Positions 9,197 to 17,836 of a stretch of 64,000 nt of DNA are shown piece after piece; the first letter of the stretch is position 1; each line of letters starts with the position of its first letter. Position numbers and translations under genes: made by a program. The notes under the pieces were generated by a model. That model did no database searches, had not been told where the DNA came from, and was given only the letters and a program-made list of their open reading frames with translations. The DNA is from VAZQ01 sp963763365. GTDB taxonomy: Bacteria > Pseudomonadota > Alphaproteobacteria > Rhizobiales > Xanthobacteraceae. The stretch is taken from contig CAVXOE010000014.1 in NCBI GenBank assembly GCA_963763365.1, positions 290,801 through 354,800 of the forward strand, in the 5' to 3' direction.

Positions 9197-9225
9197 TTGC
9201 ATTGTGCGCGAGTCCCGCATAAGTG
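9197..9225 (+). promoter_or_regulatory. Possible promoter of decarboxylase copy 1
   Basis: TTGCAT and TAAGTG separated by 17 bases lie just before the first conserved block of the leader RNA, the same placement as the clearer promoter of copy 2. The match to consensus is weak. Confidence 0.35.
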
Positions 9226-9232
9226 CGTCCTT

Positions 9233-9655
9233 GCCCAATTTCGCACGTGCCTGTGGCCGTGTGTCGGTCGGTGAGCATCCGGACAAGAGGCCGGACCGCT
9301 GCCTGAGAAAGATCAAGGGGTCTTTCTCAGAACCGTGACCGGCAGCCGGAGGCGAAACCGGCGTACCTCGCGCTCAACGAGGGACGCGGCTTAAAGCAAC
9401 GACGGAGCGGGCTTCTTTGGTCTCGTCGACCCTCCAAAGGTCGACACCGTAGAGGCTTGTCCATCCTTGCCGGCCGTGCGGATCGGGTCTTCCCGCTCCA
9501 ATCCAAGGCAGCATCGTCGGGTGAAGAACCCTCTGCGCTTGTCGTGTCTCCATCGCACGGCGGCGCCGAGCCTCCTCACCCGCTGACGCCGGGCGGTCTT
9601 GCGACCGCCTGAACTTCAATCCGGACGGCTCGCCGTCCATTGAACCCTGGGTAAG
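9233..9655 (+). promoter_or_regulatory. speF-type structured leader RNA, copy 1
   Basis: About 420 bases of non-coding sequence before the first decarboxylase. It shares ordered conserved blocks with the leader at 13117-13510 (for example TCCGGACAAGAGGCCGGA at 9278 and 13161, and GCTTAAAGCAACGACGGAGC at about 9389 and 13289). Between blocks, hairpins are kept with different sequence: CTGAGAAAGA/TCTTTCTCAG (9303-9330) and GTCGACC/GGTCGAC (9425-9445). The speF motif is a known leader RNA of alphaproteobacterial ornithine decarboxylase genes; a polyamine-related control role is inferred. Confidence 0.78.
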
Positions 9656-9665
9656 GAGAGCGCCA

Positions 9666-10796
9666 ATGACCACGCGCATCCGCGACTTCCTGCGCAACCG
9701 CAACGACGACGGGCCGTGCCTCGTCGTCGACCTCGATGTCGTGCGCGACAACTATCAGACCTTTGCCCGGGCGATCCCGGACAGCCGGGTGTTCTACGCC
9801 GTGAAGGCGAACCCGGCGCCTGAGTTGCTGCGCCTGCTCGTCTCGCTCGGCTCCTGCTTCGACACCGCGTCGGTCGCTGAGATCGAAATGGTGCTCGCGG
9901 CCGGCGCGCGGGCGGACCGCATCTCGTTCGGCAACACCATCAAGAAGGAGCGCGACGTCGCGCGGGCCTTTGCGCTCGGCGTGCGGCTCTATGCCGTCGA
10001 CTGCAAGGCGGAGGTCGACAAGGTCGCCCGCGCGGCGCCCGGCGCTAAGGTGTTCTGCCGGTTCCTGTTCGACTGCGCGGGCGCCGAATGGCCGCTGTCG
10101 CGGAAGTTCGGCTGCGACCCGGAGATGGCCGTCGATGTGCTGGAGCACGCGCACCGCGCGGGGCTCGAGGCCTGCGGCGTATCGTTCCACGTCGGCTCGC
10201 AGCAGCGCCGCACCCAGGCCTGGGATGAGGCGCTGAAGTCCGCCGCGGCGATCTTCCGCGGCTGCGCGGAGCGCGGGATCAACCTCTCGATGGTCAACCT
10301 GGGCGGCGGCTTCCCGACCAAGTACCTGAAGGAAGTGCCGGCGGTGCAGAGCTACGGGCGCTCGATCTTCCGCGCGCTGCGCAAGCACTTCGGCAACCGC
10401 ATCCCGGAGACCATCATCGAGCCGGGCCGCGGCATGGTCGGCAATGCCGGCGTGATCGAGGCCGAGGTTGTGCTGGTCTCGAAGAAGAGCGAGCGCGACG
10501 AGGTGCGCTGGGTCTATCTCGACATCGGCAAGTTCGGCGGGCTCGCCGAGACGATGGACGAGTTGATCCGCTATCCGATCCGCACGCCGCGCGACGGCGA
10601 TGCGGTCGCCCCCTGCGTGCTGGCGGGTCCGACCTGCGACTCGGCGGACGTGATGTACGAGAAGAAGCCGTACGACCTGCCGGTGAGCCTGGAGATCGGC
10701 GACAAGGTGCTGATCGAGGGCACCGGGGCGTATACGGCGACTTACGCGTCGGTCGCCTTCAACGGCTTCTCGCCCTTGAAGACCTATCACATCTGA
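9666..10796 (+). CDS. speC: Ornithine/lysine decarboxylase, alanine racemase-fold type, copy 1
   Basis: PLP enzyme (376 residues) that decarboxylates ornithine to putrescine, possibly lysine to cadaverine. PLP-binding lysine is K47 (YAVKANP); other family motifs are FHVGSQ, NLGGGFP, EPGRG and GPTCDS with catalytic Cys324. The second decarboxylase at 13523 aligns over its whole length without gaps, so the two arose by duplication. AAGGAG precedes the ATG. A structured leader lies upstream and a strong hairpin downstream, so this is a separate transcription unit feeding the homospermidine synthase encoded 0.7 kb away. Confidence 0.92.
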   Translation: MTTRIRDFLRNRNDDGPCLVVDLDVVRDNYQTFARAIPDSRVFYAVKANPAPELLRLLVSLGSCFDTASVAEIEMVLAAGARADRISFGNTIKKERDVARAFALGVRLYAVDCKAEVDKVARAAPGAKVFCRFLFDCAGAEWPLSRKFGCDPEMAVDVLEHAHRAGLEACGVSFHVGSQQRRTQAWDEALKSAAAIFRGCAERGINLSMVNLGGGFPTKYLKEVPAVQSYGRSIFRALRKHFGNRIPETIIEPGRGMVGNAGVIEAEVVLVSKKSERDEVRWVYLDIGKFGGLAETMDELIRYPIRTPRDGDAVAPCVLAGPTCDSADVMYEKKPYDLPVSLEIGDKVLIEGTGAYTATYASVAFNGFSPLKTYHI

Positions 10797-10818
10797 GCGG
10801 TTGCGCCGCTCGATCGCC

Positions 10819-10842
10819 GGGAGCCGGCTTGGGCCGGCTCCC
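10819..10842 (+). terminator. Hairpin terminator after decarboxylase copy 1
   Basis: Perfect 10-bp stem GGGAGCCGGC/GCCGGCTCCC with a TTGG loop, 22 bases after the stop codon. Only a short T/C stretch follows, so termination is likely but not certain. Confidence 0.6.
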
Positions 10843-10892
10843 TTCCCGTCAACCCATCGGACTGACAACGCCTCCTGAGAGGCGGGGAAGCG

Positions 10893-11471
10893 ATGACCAT
10901 GATCACGATCCGTCAGGAGACCCCCCGCGACATTGTCGCGCGCGAAGCGCTGCTCGATCAGGCGTTAGGTGAAGGCCGCTCCGGCAAGACGGCGCAGCGC
11001 CTGCGCGACGGCCGGCTACCGGCCGACGGTCTGTCGTTCGTCGTGACCGAGAACCGGCGCGTCGTCGGCACCGTGCGGCTGTGGGACGTCACGGCCGGAC
11101 CGGAGCGGCCCGCGCTGCTGCTAGGGCCGATCGCGGTCGCCGGCGAGCGCCAGAACCGCGGCATCGGCGCGGCGCTGATGCGCCATGCGCTTGAGGCGGC
11201 GGAGCGGCTTGGCCACGATGCCGTCCTGCTGGTCGGCGATGCGCCGTACTATGGCCGCTTCGGCTTCTCCACCGAGCAGACGGGCGCCCTTTGGCTGCCC
11301 GGGCCATACGAGCGCCACCGGCTGCTCGCGTGCGAACTCGTTCCCGGATCGCTCGCCGGAGCGCGCGGGCTCGTCAGCGCCGCCGGCCGGTGCGAGCCAA
11401 AGCCCGATCTCGCCGCCCTCGTTGCCGGGCTTGCCCGCAACGACCGTCCTCTCGCATCGCGCGCGGCGTAA
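10893..11471 (+). CDS. GNAT family N-acetyltransferase
   Basis: 192-residue acetyltransferase of the GNAT fold. The acetyl-CoA loop is visible as NRGIGAALMRHALEAAERLG (about residues 89-108), preceded by the beta strand LLLGPIAVAGE and followed by VLLVGDAPYYGRFGF, typical of the YhbS-like subgroup. GGGGAAG precedes the ATG; a second ATG two codons on is possible. It ends 23 bases before hss, so the two are probably one operon. Its placement between polyamine genes suggests an amine or polyamine substrate, but that is inference. Confidence 0.85.
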   Translation: MTMITIRQETPRDIVAREALLDQALGEGRSGKTAQRLRDGRLPADGLSFVVTENRRVVGTVRLWDVTAGPERPALLLGPIAVAGERQNRGIGAALMRHALEAAERLGHDAVLLVGDAPYYGRFGFSTEQTGALWLPGPYERHRLLACELVPGSLAGARGLVSAAGRCEPKPDLAALVAGLARNDRPLASRAA

Positions 11472-11494
11472 CCCCTTGCCCTGGAGTAACCGAT

Positions 11495-12947
11495 ATGAAC
11501 GCATTGACCCGCATGACCGAGAGCCACGTCCTGCACGCCCAATTCGCCGGTCCGATCGTCATGATCGGCTTCGGCTCCATCGGCCGCGGCGTGCTGCCGC
11601 TGCTTGAGCGACACCTCGGGTTTGACCGCTCGAAGTTTGTCGTCCTCGACCCGGTCGACAGCGATCGAGTCCTGCTCGACGAGCGCGGCCTGCGCTTCGA
11701 GAAGATCTCGATCACCAGGGAGAACTACCGGCAGGTCCTCACGCCGCTGCTCACCGGCGGGCCGGGCCGCGGCATGATCATCAACCTGTCGGTCGACACC
11801 TCCTCGGCCGACCTGATCGATTTCTGCAAGGACATCGACGCTCACTACATCGACACGGTCTGCGAACCGTGGCCCGGCCTCTACACCAATGCCAAGGCGT
11901 CGATCTCGGAGCGCTCGAACTATGCGCTGCGCGAGGGCGTGCTCGACGTGCGCCGCCGCCGGCCCGGCGGGGTGACGGCGATCAGTTGCTGCGGGGCGAA
12001 CCCCGGCATGGTGTCCTGGATGGTCAAGCAGGCGTTGCTCGACATCGCCCGCGACACCGGCGTCCAGATCGAGGAGCCCAAGAGCCGCGAGGACTGGGGC
12101 CGCCTGATGCAGCGGCTCGGCGTCAAGGGCGTCCACATCGCCGAGCGCGACACCCAGCGCGCGCGCGACCCGAAGCCGCGTGGCGTGTTCATCAATACGT
12201 GGTCGGTCGAAGGCTTCTGCTCGGAAGGCCTGCAGCCGTCCGAGCTCGGCTGGGGCACGCACGAAAAGCACATGCCGGCAATCGGCCACCGCCATAATTT
12301 CGGCTGCGACGCTGCGATCTACCTCACGCGGCCCGGCGCCGGCACGCAGGTTCGCTCCTGGACGCCGACTGCCCAAGCGCAGCACGGCTTCCTGGTGACG
12401 CACAACGAGTTCGATCTCGATCGCCGACTACTTCACGCTGCGTGAAGGCGGCAAGGCCGTCTACCGGCCGACCTGCCACTACGCCTACCATCCGTGCGAC
12501 GACGCGGTGCTGTCGCTGCACGAGATGGGCGGTGCGGCCTGGCAGCGCCAGTCGGAGTGGAAGATCCTCGACGAGCACGAGATCGTGGACGGCGTCGACG
12601 AGCTAGGCGTGCTGCTCTACGGCCACGCCAAGAACGCCTACTGGTACGGCTCGCAGCTCTCGATCGAGGACACGCGCAAGCTCGCGCCCTACCAGAACGC
12701 GACCGGCCTGCAGGTGACCTCGGCGGTGCTCGCCGGCATCGTGTGGATGCTGGAGAATCCGGACCGCGGCCTCATCGAGGCCGACGAGATGGACTTCCGC
12801 CGCTGTCTTGAAATCCAGCGGCCCTACCTCGGCAATGTGTTCGGCGCCTACACCGACTGGACGCCGCTCGCAGGCCGGCCTGGACTGTTTCCGGAAGACT
12901 TGGATACGAGCGATCCGTGGCAGTTCAAGAACGTGCTGGTCGCGTAA
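11495..12947 (+). CDS. hss: Homospermidine synthase (single-base frameshift as given)
   Basis: NAD-dependent enzyme that joins two putrescines into sym-homospermidine, the main triamine of many alphaproteobacteria. The N-terminal nucleotide-binding motif IGFGSIGRGVLP, the DTVCEPWPGLY segment and the GWGTHEKHMPA region are present. At 12410-12411 (GAGTTCGATC) one extra T shifts the frame; without it the protein reads HNESISIADYF and continues as CHYAYHPCDDAVLSLHEM, LLYGHAKNAYWYGSQLSIE and WTPLAGRPG to the stop at 12947, giving about 483 residues, the normal length. A GGAG lies before the ATG. It is flanked by two putrescine-forming decarboxylases. Confidence 0.9.
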
Positions 12948-13081
12948 GGCGCGGCCGCAAGCGGCGGCGAGCGTGAGATGCTCCCGCTGTTCCCGTGCGC
13001 GCAACAATCGCCTCGCCACATTGTGGACAGATTCCGCCCCGCGAGCGGCGCGGCAACGGCGCGCGGCCGAGCCAAAAAATG

Positions 13082-13109
13082 TTGACTTACCGTTCAATTG
13101 GACTAATGG
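13082..13109 (+). promoter_or_regulatory. Sigma70-like promoter of decarboxylase copy 2 leader
   Basis: TTGACT and TAATGG separated by 16 bases, directly before the first conserved block of the speF-type leader. Confidence 0.6.
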
Positions 13110-13116
13110 GTTGATC

Positions 13117-13510
13117 GCCCAATTTCGCACGTGCCTGTGGCCGCGTGTCGATCGGTGGGGTCCGGACAAGAGGCCGGACAGCCGCCTACGGAAGAGAGAA
13201 CCTCTTCCTTGCTAGGTGTTCGACAGAACGCCGATGCGATCGGCAGCCGGAGGCGAAACCGGCGCATCCCGCCCTCAGCGGGAGACGCGGCTTAAAGCAA
13301 CGACGGAGCGGGCTTTTTTGGTAACGCCGGCGCGAATGCCGGCCTGGACTGAAAAGGCTTGTCCTTCTTTGCCAACAGTGCGGAATGGGTCCTTCCCTTA
13401 TCCGGACTAAGGCAGACATCGCGTGGTGCTGCGTCTGAACGCATTCCGCGTTCATGCCGAGCGCCGCAGGAGGTTCACCTTCAGGCGGCTGCGCCGCCGA
13501 CGGATCAGGG
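13117..13510 (+). promoter_or_regulatory. speF-type structured leader RNA, copy 2
   Basis: Second leader, before the decarboxylase at 13523. It has the same ordered blocks as the copy at 9233 but different stem sequences at equivalent places: GGAAGAG/CTCTTCC (13190-13208) and GCCGGC/GCCGGC (13326-13343). Preserved hairpins with changed bases argue for an RNA structure under selection. No convincing leader peptide or protein gene was found in the 575-base gap 12948-13522. Confidence 0.8.
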
Positions 13511-13522
13511 GAGAGCGTCGAG

Positions 13523-14653
13523 ATGACCGCACGCATCCGCGAATTCTTGAAGAGCCGCACCGACGAGGGGCCATGCCTCGTTGTCGATCTTGATGTCGTT
13601 CGCGAGAATTACCTGTCCTTCGCCAAGGCGTTGCCCGACACCCGCGTTTATTACGCCGTGAAGGCCAACCCGGCGCCCGAAATCCTCAAGCTGCTCGCCG
13701 GGCTTGGCGCCTGCTTCGATGTCGCCTCGGTGAGCGAGACCGTGTCGGTGCTCGCCGCCGGCGTGACGCCGGACCGCATCTCCTACGGCAACACCATCAA
13801 GAAGGAGAGCGAGATTGCCGCGGCCTTCCGGCTCGGGATCACGCTCTATGCCATCGACTGCGAGGCCGAGGCCGAGAAGATCGCGCGCGCGGCCCCCGGC
13901 TCGCGGGTGATCTGCCGCATCCACTGCGACGGCACCGGCGCCGAGTGGCCGCTCTCGCGCAAGTTCGGCTGCGAGCCGGGCTACGCCGTCGACATTCTGG
14001 AGCACGCCTACCGCCTCGGCCTCGTGCCATACGGCATTTCGTTCCACGTCGGCTCGCAGCAGCACAACGTCGAGGCCTGGGACCGCGCGCTCGCCTCGAC
14101 CGCCGCGATCTTCCGCGGCTGCGCCGAGCGTGGCATGCCGCTCTCGATGGTCAATCTCGGCGGCGGCTTTCCGGCCAAATATGTGCGCAAAACGCCGAAG
14201 CTCGAATCCTACGGCAAGGCGATCTTCCGCGCGCTGCGCAAGCACTTCGGCAACGACATTCCGAACACTATCGTGGAGCCCGGCCGCGGCCTTGTCGGCA
14301 ACGCCGGCATCATCGAGGCCGAGGTGGTGCTGGTGGCCAAGCGTTCGCCCGAGGATGAGATCCGCTGGGTCTATCTCGATATCGGCAAGTTTCACGGGCT
14401 CGCCGAGACGATCGAGGAATCGATCCGCTACCCGATCCGTACCCGCAAGGATCGCGACGAGATGGCGCCCTGCATCATCGCAGGCCCGACCTGCGATTCC
14501 GTCGACGTGCTGTACGAGAAGAACCCCTACCCGCTGCCGGTGTCGCTTGCGATCGGCGACAAGGTGCTGATCGAGGCGACCGGCGCCTATACGACGACCT
14601 ACTCGTCGGTCGGCTTCAACGGCTATCCGCCGCTCAGGCAATACGTCATTTGA
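13523..14653 (+). CDS. speC: Ornithine/lysine decarboxylase, alanine racemase-fold type, copy 2
   Basis: Paralogue of the enzyme at 9666: same length (376 residues), with PLP lysine K47 and catalytic Cys324 at identical positions and motifs FHVGSQ, NLGGGFP, EPGRG and GPTCDSVDVL. Substitutions are scattered through the protein, for example SRVICRIHCDGTG in place of AKVFCRFLFDCAG and GAYTTTYSSVGFNG in place of GAYTATYASVAFNG, so the duplication is not recent or the copies have diverged in substrate preference. The start at 13523 follows GGGGAGAG; an extension to 13454 would translate leader RNA and is rejected. Confidence 0.92.
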   Translation: MTARIREFLKSRTDEGPCLVVDLDVVRENYLSFAKALPDTRVYYAVKANPAPEILKLLAGLGACFDVASVSETVSVLAAGVTPDRISYGNTIKKESEIAAAFRLGITLYAIDCEAEAEKIARAAPGSRVICRIHCDGTGAEWPLSRKFGCEPGYAVDILEHAYRLGLVPYGISFHVGSQQHNVEAWDRALASTAAIFRGCAERGMPLSMVNLGGGFPAKYVRKTPKLESYGKAIFRALRKHFGNDIPNTIVEPGRGLVGNAGIIEAEVVLVAKRSPEDEIRWVYLDIGKFHGLAETIEESIRYPIRTRKDRDEMAPCIIAGPTCDSVDVLYEKNPYPLPVSLAIGDKVLIEATGAYTTTYSSVGFNGYPPLRQYVI

Positions 14654-14672
14654 CGGTCTGCGCGCGCGGGCA

Positions 14673-14692
14673 GGGCGGTCCGGCGTCCGCCC
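14673..14692 (+). terminator. Possible terminator after decarboxylase copy 2
   Basis: GGGCGG/CCGCCC hairpin with an eight-base loop 20 bases after the stop. No T-run follows. Confidence 0.4.
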
Positions 14693-14830
14693 GCTTCGCG
14701 TTCGCAAGCCTGTCCTACCTCCTTGATATCATCGCGAAATCACCACAGTCTGCGGCAATAGGAATCGCCTTCTGGCTCACCCGAATTGGGGCACTGGGTT
14801 AGCGGCGCGCCGAGCCACTGCGAGGTCGTG

Positions 14831-15357
14831 ATGAATTTGCCGTCCGTGAAATTGATGATCCTGGCTGCTTTTGTCGCGGCCAGCGCCCCCTGCTTGCGGC
14901 GCCGGCGGGCGAGCCGTCGGCCGTGGGGCTGTGGGAGCAGGTCGACGAGAAATCCGGCAAGGCCGAGAGCTGGTTCCGCATCACCGAGAAAAACGGCGTC
15001 TACTCGGGAAATATCGTCAAGATATTCCCCAAGCCGGGTGACGACCCGAACAAGAAATGGCTCTGCGACCAATGCGAAGGCGATGAGCGTAACGCGCCGG
15101 TGCTCGGCCTCGCGCTGATCAAGGGCATGCAGCGCAAGGGGCTGGACTACGAGAACGGCACCATCATGGACCCGCGCGATGGAACCGTGTACCGCGCGCT
15201 GATGAAATTGAGCCCGGACAACAAGCACCTTGAGGTGCGCGGCTTCCTCGGCTTCGCGCTGCTCGGCCGCAGCCAGATCTGGAATCGCCTGTCGGACAAC
15301 GCGCTCGATCCGCAGCCCGCGATCCGCACGGCCCCCAAGAACGCGCCCAAACGCTGA
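14831..15357 (+). CDS. DUF2147 family exported protein (frameshifted as given)
   Basis: Small secreted protein of the DUF2147 family (about 175 residues when repaired), function unknown. The signal peptide MNLPSVKLMILAAFVAASAP is in one frame; the mature domain (VGLWEQVDEKSGKAESWFRI, CDQCEGDERNAPVLGL, YENGTIMDPRDGTVYRA, LEVRGFLGFALLGRSQIW) is in the next. Adding one C to the C5 run at 14886-14890 joins them as SAPLLAAPAGEPSAVGLW. A homopolymer error is more likely than decay. A GTG start at 14923 would leave the protein without its signal. Confidence 0.8.
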
Positions 15358-15408
15358 TCGCGATCAAGCGCTGATCGCAATCAAGCGCTGACCGGCGCGC
15401 CGCGCATC

Positions 15409-16416
15409 TTATCCCAACGCCAGCACGCCGGCGTCGCCGTCCTCGGTGCCGAACGCTACCAGGTGGCCGCTGGCGCTCCAGGCGAGCGCCGTGACCGGCG
15501 CGTCCGCCGGTTTGCGCGCGAGGATTTCGGCACCGTCCTCGATGCGCACGATCAGCACGAGCCCATCGGCGCAGCCGATCGCCACGACCTCCTGCTTGGG
15601 ATGGCAGGCGACCACCTCGACCTGCGGCTCCATCGGCGCCAGGATGCGGGGCTGCTTGCCCATCGGGCCGTCCTTCGATTGGAACGGCCAGAGGATGAGC
15701 TGGTTCGACCCTGACGTCGCGAGCCACTTGCCGCCGACCGTCCAATCGAAGGAACGCACCCGCGCCGCGTAGCCCGACATGCGCATGTCCTTGCGGTCGG
15801 CGATCCGCCAGCCGTGCAGCATCGCCTCCTGCATGGTGGTCACCAGGAATTTTCCGTCCGGGCTCACCGACACGCCGAGATGCGAACCTTTCCATTCGAA
15901 CCGCTCGGGCGCGGTCTGTACGTTCGGAAACCACAGCGTCACGCCGTTGTAGTGCGCGATGGCGAGGCGAAACCCTTTGGGCGTGAAGGCGAGGCCGCCG
16001 GCAGTCGACGGCACATCCAAAGCGCGTTCATCGCCTTTGCCCGTGCGGGCAAAGACCTGCTTGCCCGCAGACCATGCCACCGCGCCGCCCGGCCCGGCGG
16101 CGACTTGATCGATCCAGCGATGCTTGGGGTCGGTTGCGACGACGCTGGTTTCGCCCTTCGCGTCCGTCGCCAGAACCTTGCCGTCATCACCGCCGGTGAT
16201 GACGCGATCTCCGTCCGAGGCAGTCGCCAGGATCGCGCCGGCGTGCACACCAACGCGCCGTTCCGCGCCGTCTTTACCGGCCAGCAACAAGCTCTCCTCG
16301 CCGAGCACGAAGACCGCGGTCTCGCCGAGGAAATGCGCGCCGACGACCGGCGCGCCCGCATTGATGTGGCGCGTGCGGTCAACGACGGAGGGAATGCTAT
16401 CGCGCGTATCGGTCAT
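15409..16416 (-). CDS. WD40 repeat protein linked to zinc genes
   Basis: 335-residue WD40/quinoprotein-like beta-propeller without a signal peptide, so probably cytoplasmic. Repeated blades are recognisable: GDRVITGGDDGKVLATDAKG, HLGVSVSPDGKFLVTTMQE, GGKWLATSGSNQLILWPFQ and SGHLVAFGTEDGDAGVLALG. It lies downstream of a CobW-family GTPase in the same direction, separated only by a palindromic repeat, and near znuABC. Such propellers often serve as protein-docking platforms, possibly here for the GTPase; that is inference. Confidence 0.8.
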   Translation of the reverse strand: MTDTRDSIPSVVDRTRHINAGAPVVGAHFLGETAVFVLGEESLLLAGKDGAERRVGVHAGAILATASDGDRVITGGDDGKVLATDAKGETSVVATDPKHRWIDQVAAGPGGAVAWSAGKQVFARTGKGDERALDVPSTAGGLAFTPKGFRLAIAHYNGVTLWFPNVQTAPERFEWKGSHLGVSVSPDGKFLVTTMQEAMLHGWRIADRKDMRMSGYAARVRSFDWTVGGKWLATSGSNQLILWPFQSKDGPMGKQPRILAPMEPQVEVVACHPKQEVVAIGCADGLVLIVRIEDGAEILARKPADAPVTALAWSASGHLVAFGTEDGDAGVLALG

Positions 16417-16429
16417 GGCGCTCCTGCGT

Positions 16430-16603
16430 CCTCATCCAGAGGAGGCGCGCGCCCGATCCCGCGTTTGCCCGGGATCGGGCACCTAATGATGCGCAAGTCG
16501 GGTAAACCCGACTTGCGTGCGCCGTCTCGAAGGATGGCCGCATGCACCGAACTTGCAGCCATGCTTCGAGACGCGTTGCTGCGCAACGCTCCTCAGCATG
16601 AGG
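16430..16603. repeat. Interspersed palindromic repeat, family B copy 1 (composite)
   Basis: Outer arms start CCTCATCCAGAGGAG and end CTCCTCAGCATGAGG, with TCTCGAAGGATGG and CCATGCTTCGAGA forming an inner stem. This copy holds two extra perfect hairpins, CCCGATCC...GGGATCGGG and CGCAAGTCGGGT/ACCCGACTTGCG, which are also in the copy at 42913 but not in those at 18813 and 61953. Confidence 0.75.
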
Positions 16604-16621
16604 CCGGGCGAAGACGGTCGA

Positions 16622-17674
16622 TCAGGCGACACAAGATTCAAATCCCTGCCTGATCTTCTCCTCGGGCAGGTTGCGGCCGATGAAGACCGCGCGGCTGACG
16701 CGCTCTTCGCCCTTTTTCCAGGGGCGCTGGTGATCGCCGTCGAGGATCATGTGGACGCCCTGGAACACGAAGCGTTCGTCGTCGTCCTTGAACGACAGGA
16801 TGCCCTTGCAGCGCAGGATGTTGGGGCCTTCCTTCTGCACCAGGTCCTGCACCCAGGGAAAGAACTTGTCGGCATTGAGCGGCTTGTCGGTCTTGAGCGA
16901 GAGCGATTGCATCTCCTCGTCATGATAGTGCTTGAGGCCGCCGTTGCTGTGGGCGTGGCCATCATGATGATGGTGATCGTGGCCATGATCATGATCGTGT
17001 CCATGCCCGTGATCGTGGTGATGATGGCCGCCGTCGAGGAACTCCGGCTCGATCTCCAGAATGCGGTCGAGGTCGAAGGCGTTGCGCCCGAGTACCTCGT
17101 TGATCGGAATTTGCGCGCGTTCGGTCCGATGAACTCTGGCGTAGGGATTGATGCCGCGAATGCGGGCCTCGACCTCCTCCAACTCGCCAGGCTTCACGAG
17201 GTCGGTCTTGTTGAGCAGGATCACGTCGGCGAAGGCGATCTGGTTCTTGGCTTCCGGTGCGTCCTTGAGCCGGTCCAGCAGCCACTTCGCGTCCGCCACC
17301 GTCACCACGGCGTCGAGCTTGGTCTTGCGTCCGACGTTCTCGTCCATGAAGAAGGTCTGCGCCACCGGTGCGGGGTCGGCGAGCCCCGTGGTTTCCACGA
17401 TGATGGCGTCGAACTTGCCCTTGCGCCGCATCAGCCCGTCGATGATGCGCACGAGATCGCCGCGCACCGTGCAGCAGATACAACCGTTGTTCATCTCGAA
17501 CACTTCCTCGTCGGCGCCCACCACGAGGTCGTTGTCGATGCCGATCTCGCCGAACTCGTTGACGATGACGGCGAACTTCTGGCCGTGCGGCTCGGACAGT
17601 ATGCGGTTGAGCAGCGTGGTCTTGCCGGCGCCGAGATAGCCGGTCAGCACCGTGACGGGGATTTTTTCGGACAT
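16622..17674 (-). CDS. CobW/COG0523 family GTPase, zinc-metallochaperone type
   Basis: G3E-family P-loop GTPase (350 residues) of the type that inserts metal into client proteins, with zinc the likely metal here. Walker A is GYLGAGKTT (K18), the metal-binding CxCC motif is C65-I-C67-C68, NEFGE follows Walker A and NKTD (155-158) gives guanine specificity. A His/Asp-rich stretch at about 217-251 is a probable metal store. The start at 17674 has AAGGAG upstream. Neighbouring znuABC genes on the same strand support a zinc-limitation role. Confidence 0.9.
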   Translation of the reverse strand: MSEKIPVTVLTGYLGAGKTTLLNRILSEPHGQKFAVIVNEFGEIGIDNDLVVGADEEVFEMNNGCICCTVRGDLVRIIDGLMRRKGKFDAIIVETTGLADPAPVAQTFFMDENVGRKTKLDAVVTVADAKWLLDRLKDAPEAKNQIAFADVILLNKTDLVKPGELEEVEARIRGINPYARVHRTERAQIPINEVLGRNAFDLDRILEIEPEFLDGGHHHHDHGHGHDHDHGHDHHHHDGHAHSNGGLKHYHDEEMQSLSLKTDKPLNADKFFPWVQDLVQKEGPNILRCKGILSFKDDDERFVFQGVHMILDGDHQRPWKKGEERVSRAVFIGRNLPEEKIRQGFESCVA

Positions 17675-17776
17675 TCGGTAACTCCTTGCCGGGGCAACAT
17701 ATAAGAGCCGCGCGGCAAACTCCAACAGCCGGCCGCCCGTTGACGGCGGCGCCGCCGGGTGGGCGCACTGTACGAA

Positions 17777-17805
17777 TTGCCACAATTGCGATGGCGCTAT
17801 AGCGC
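17777..17805 (+). promoter_or_regulatory. Possible promoter with palindromic -10 region before the SPFH gene
   Basis: TTGCCA and TATAGC are 15 bases apart; the -10 sits inside a perfect 12-bp palindrome GCGCTATAGCGC (17794-17805). Spacing is short, so this is tentative. Confidence 0.35.
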
Positions 17806-17836
17806 GAAATCAGAACATCAGCGAAAGGGACAGGTC

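Noticed and set aside
9374..9751. Possible minus-strand gene across the decarboxylase leader
   Set aside because: The sequence is a conserved structured leader shared with the copy at 13117; the frame has no protein-like features.
16970..17030. His-rich stretch in the CobW gene looking like a cloning tag
   Set aside because: It is an interspersed His/Asp/Gly segment typical of natural CobW zinc chaperones and is embedded in the gene.
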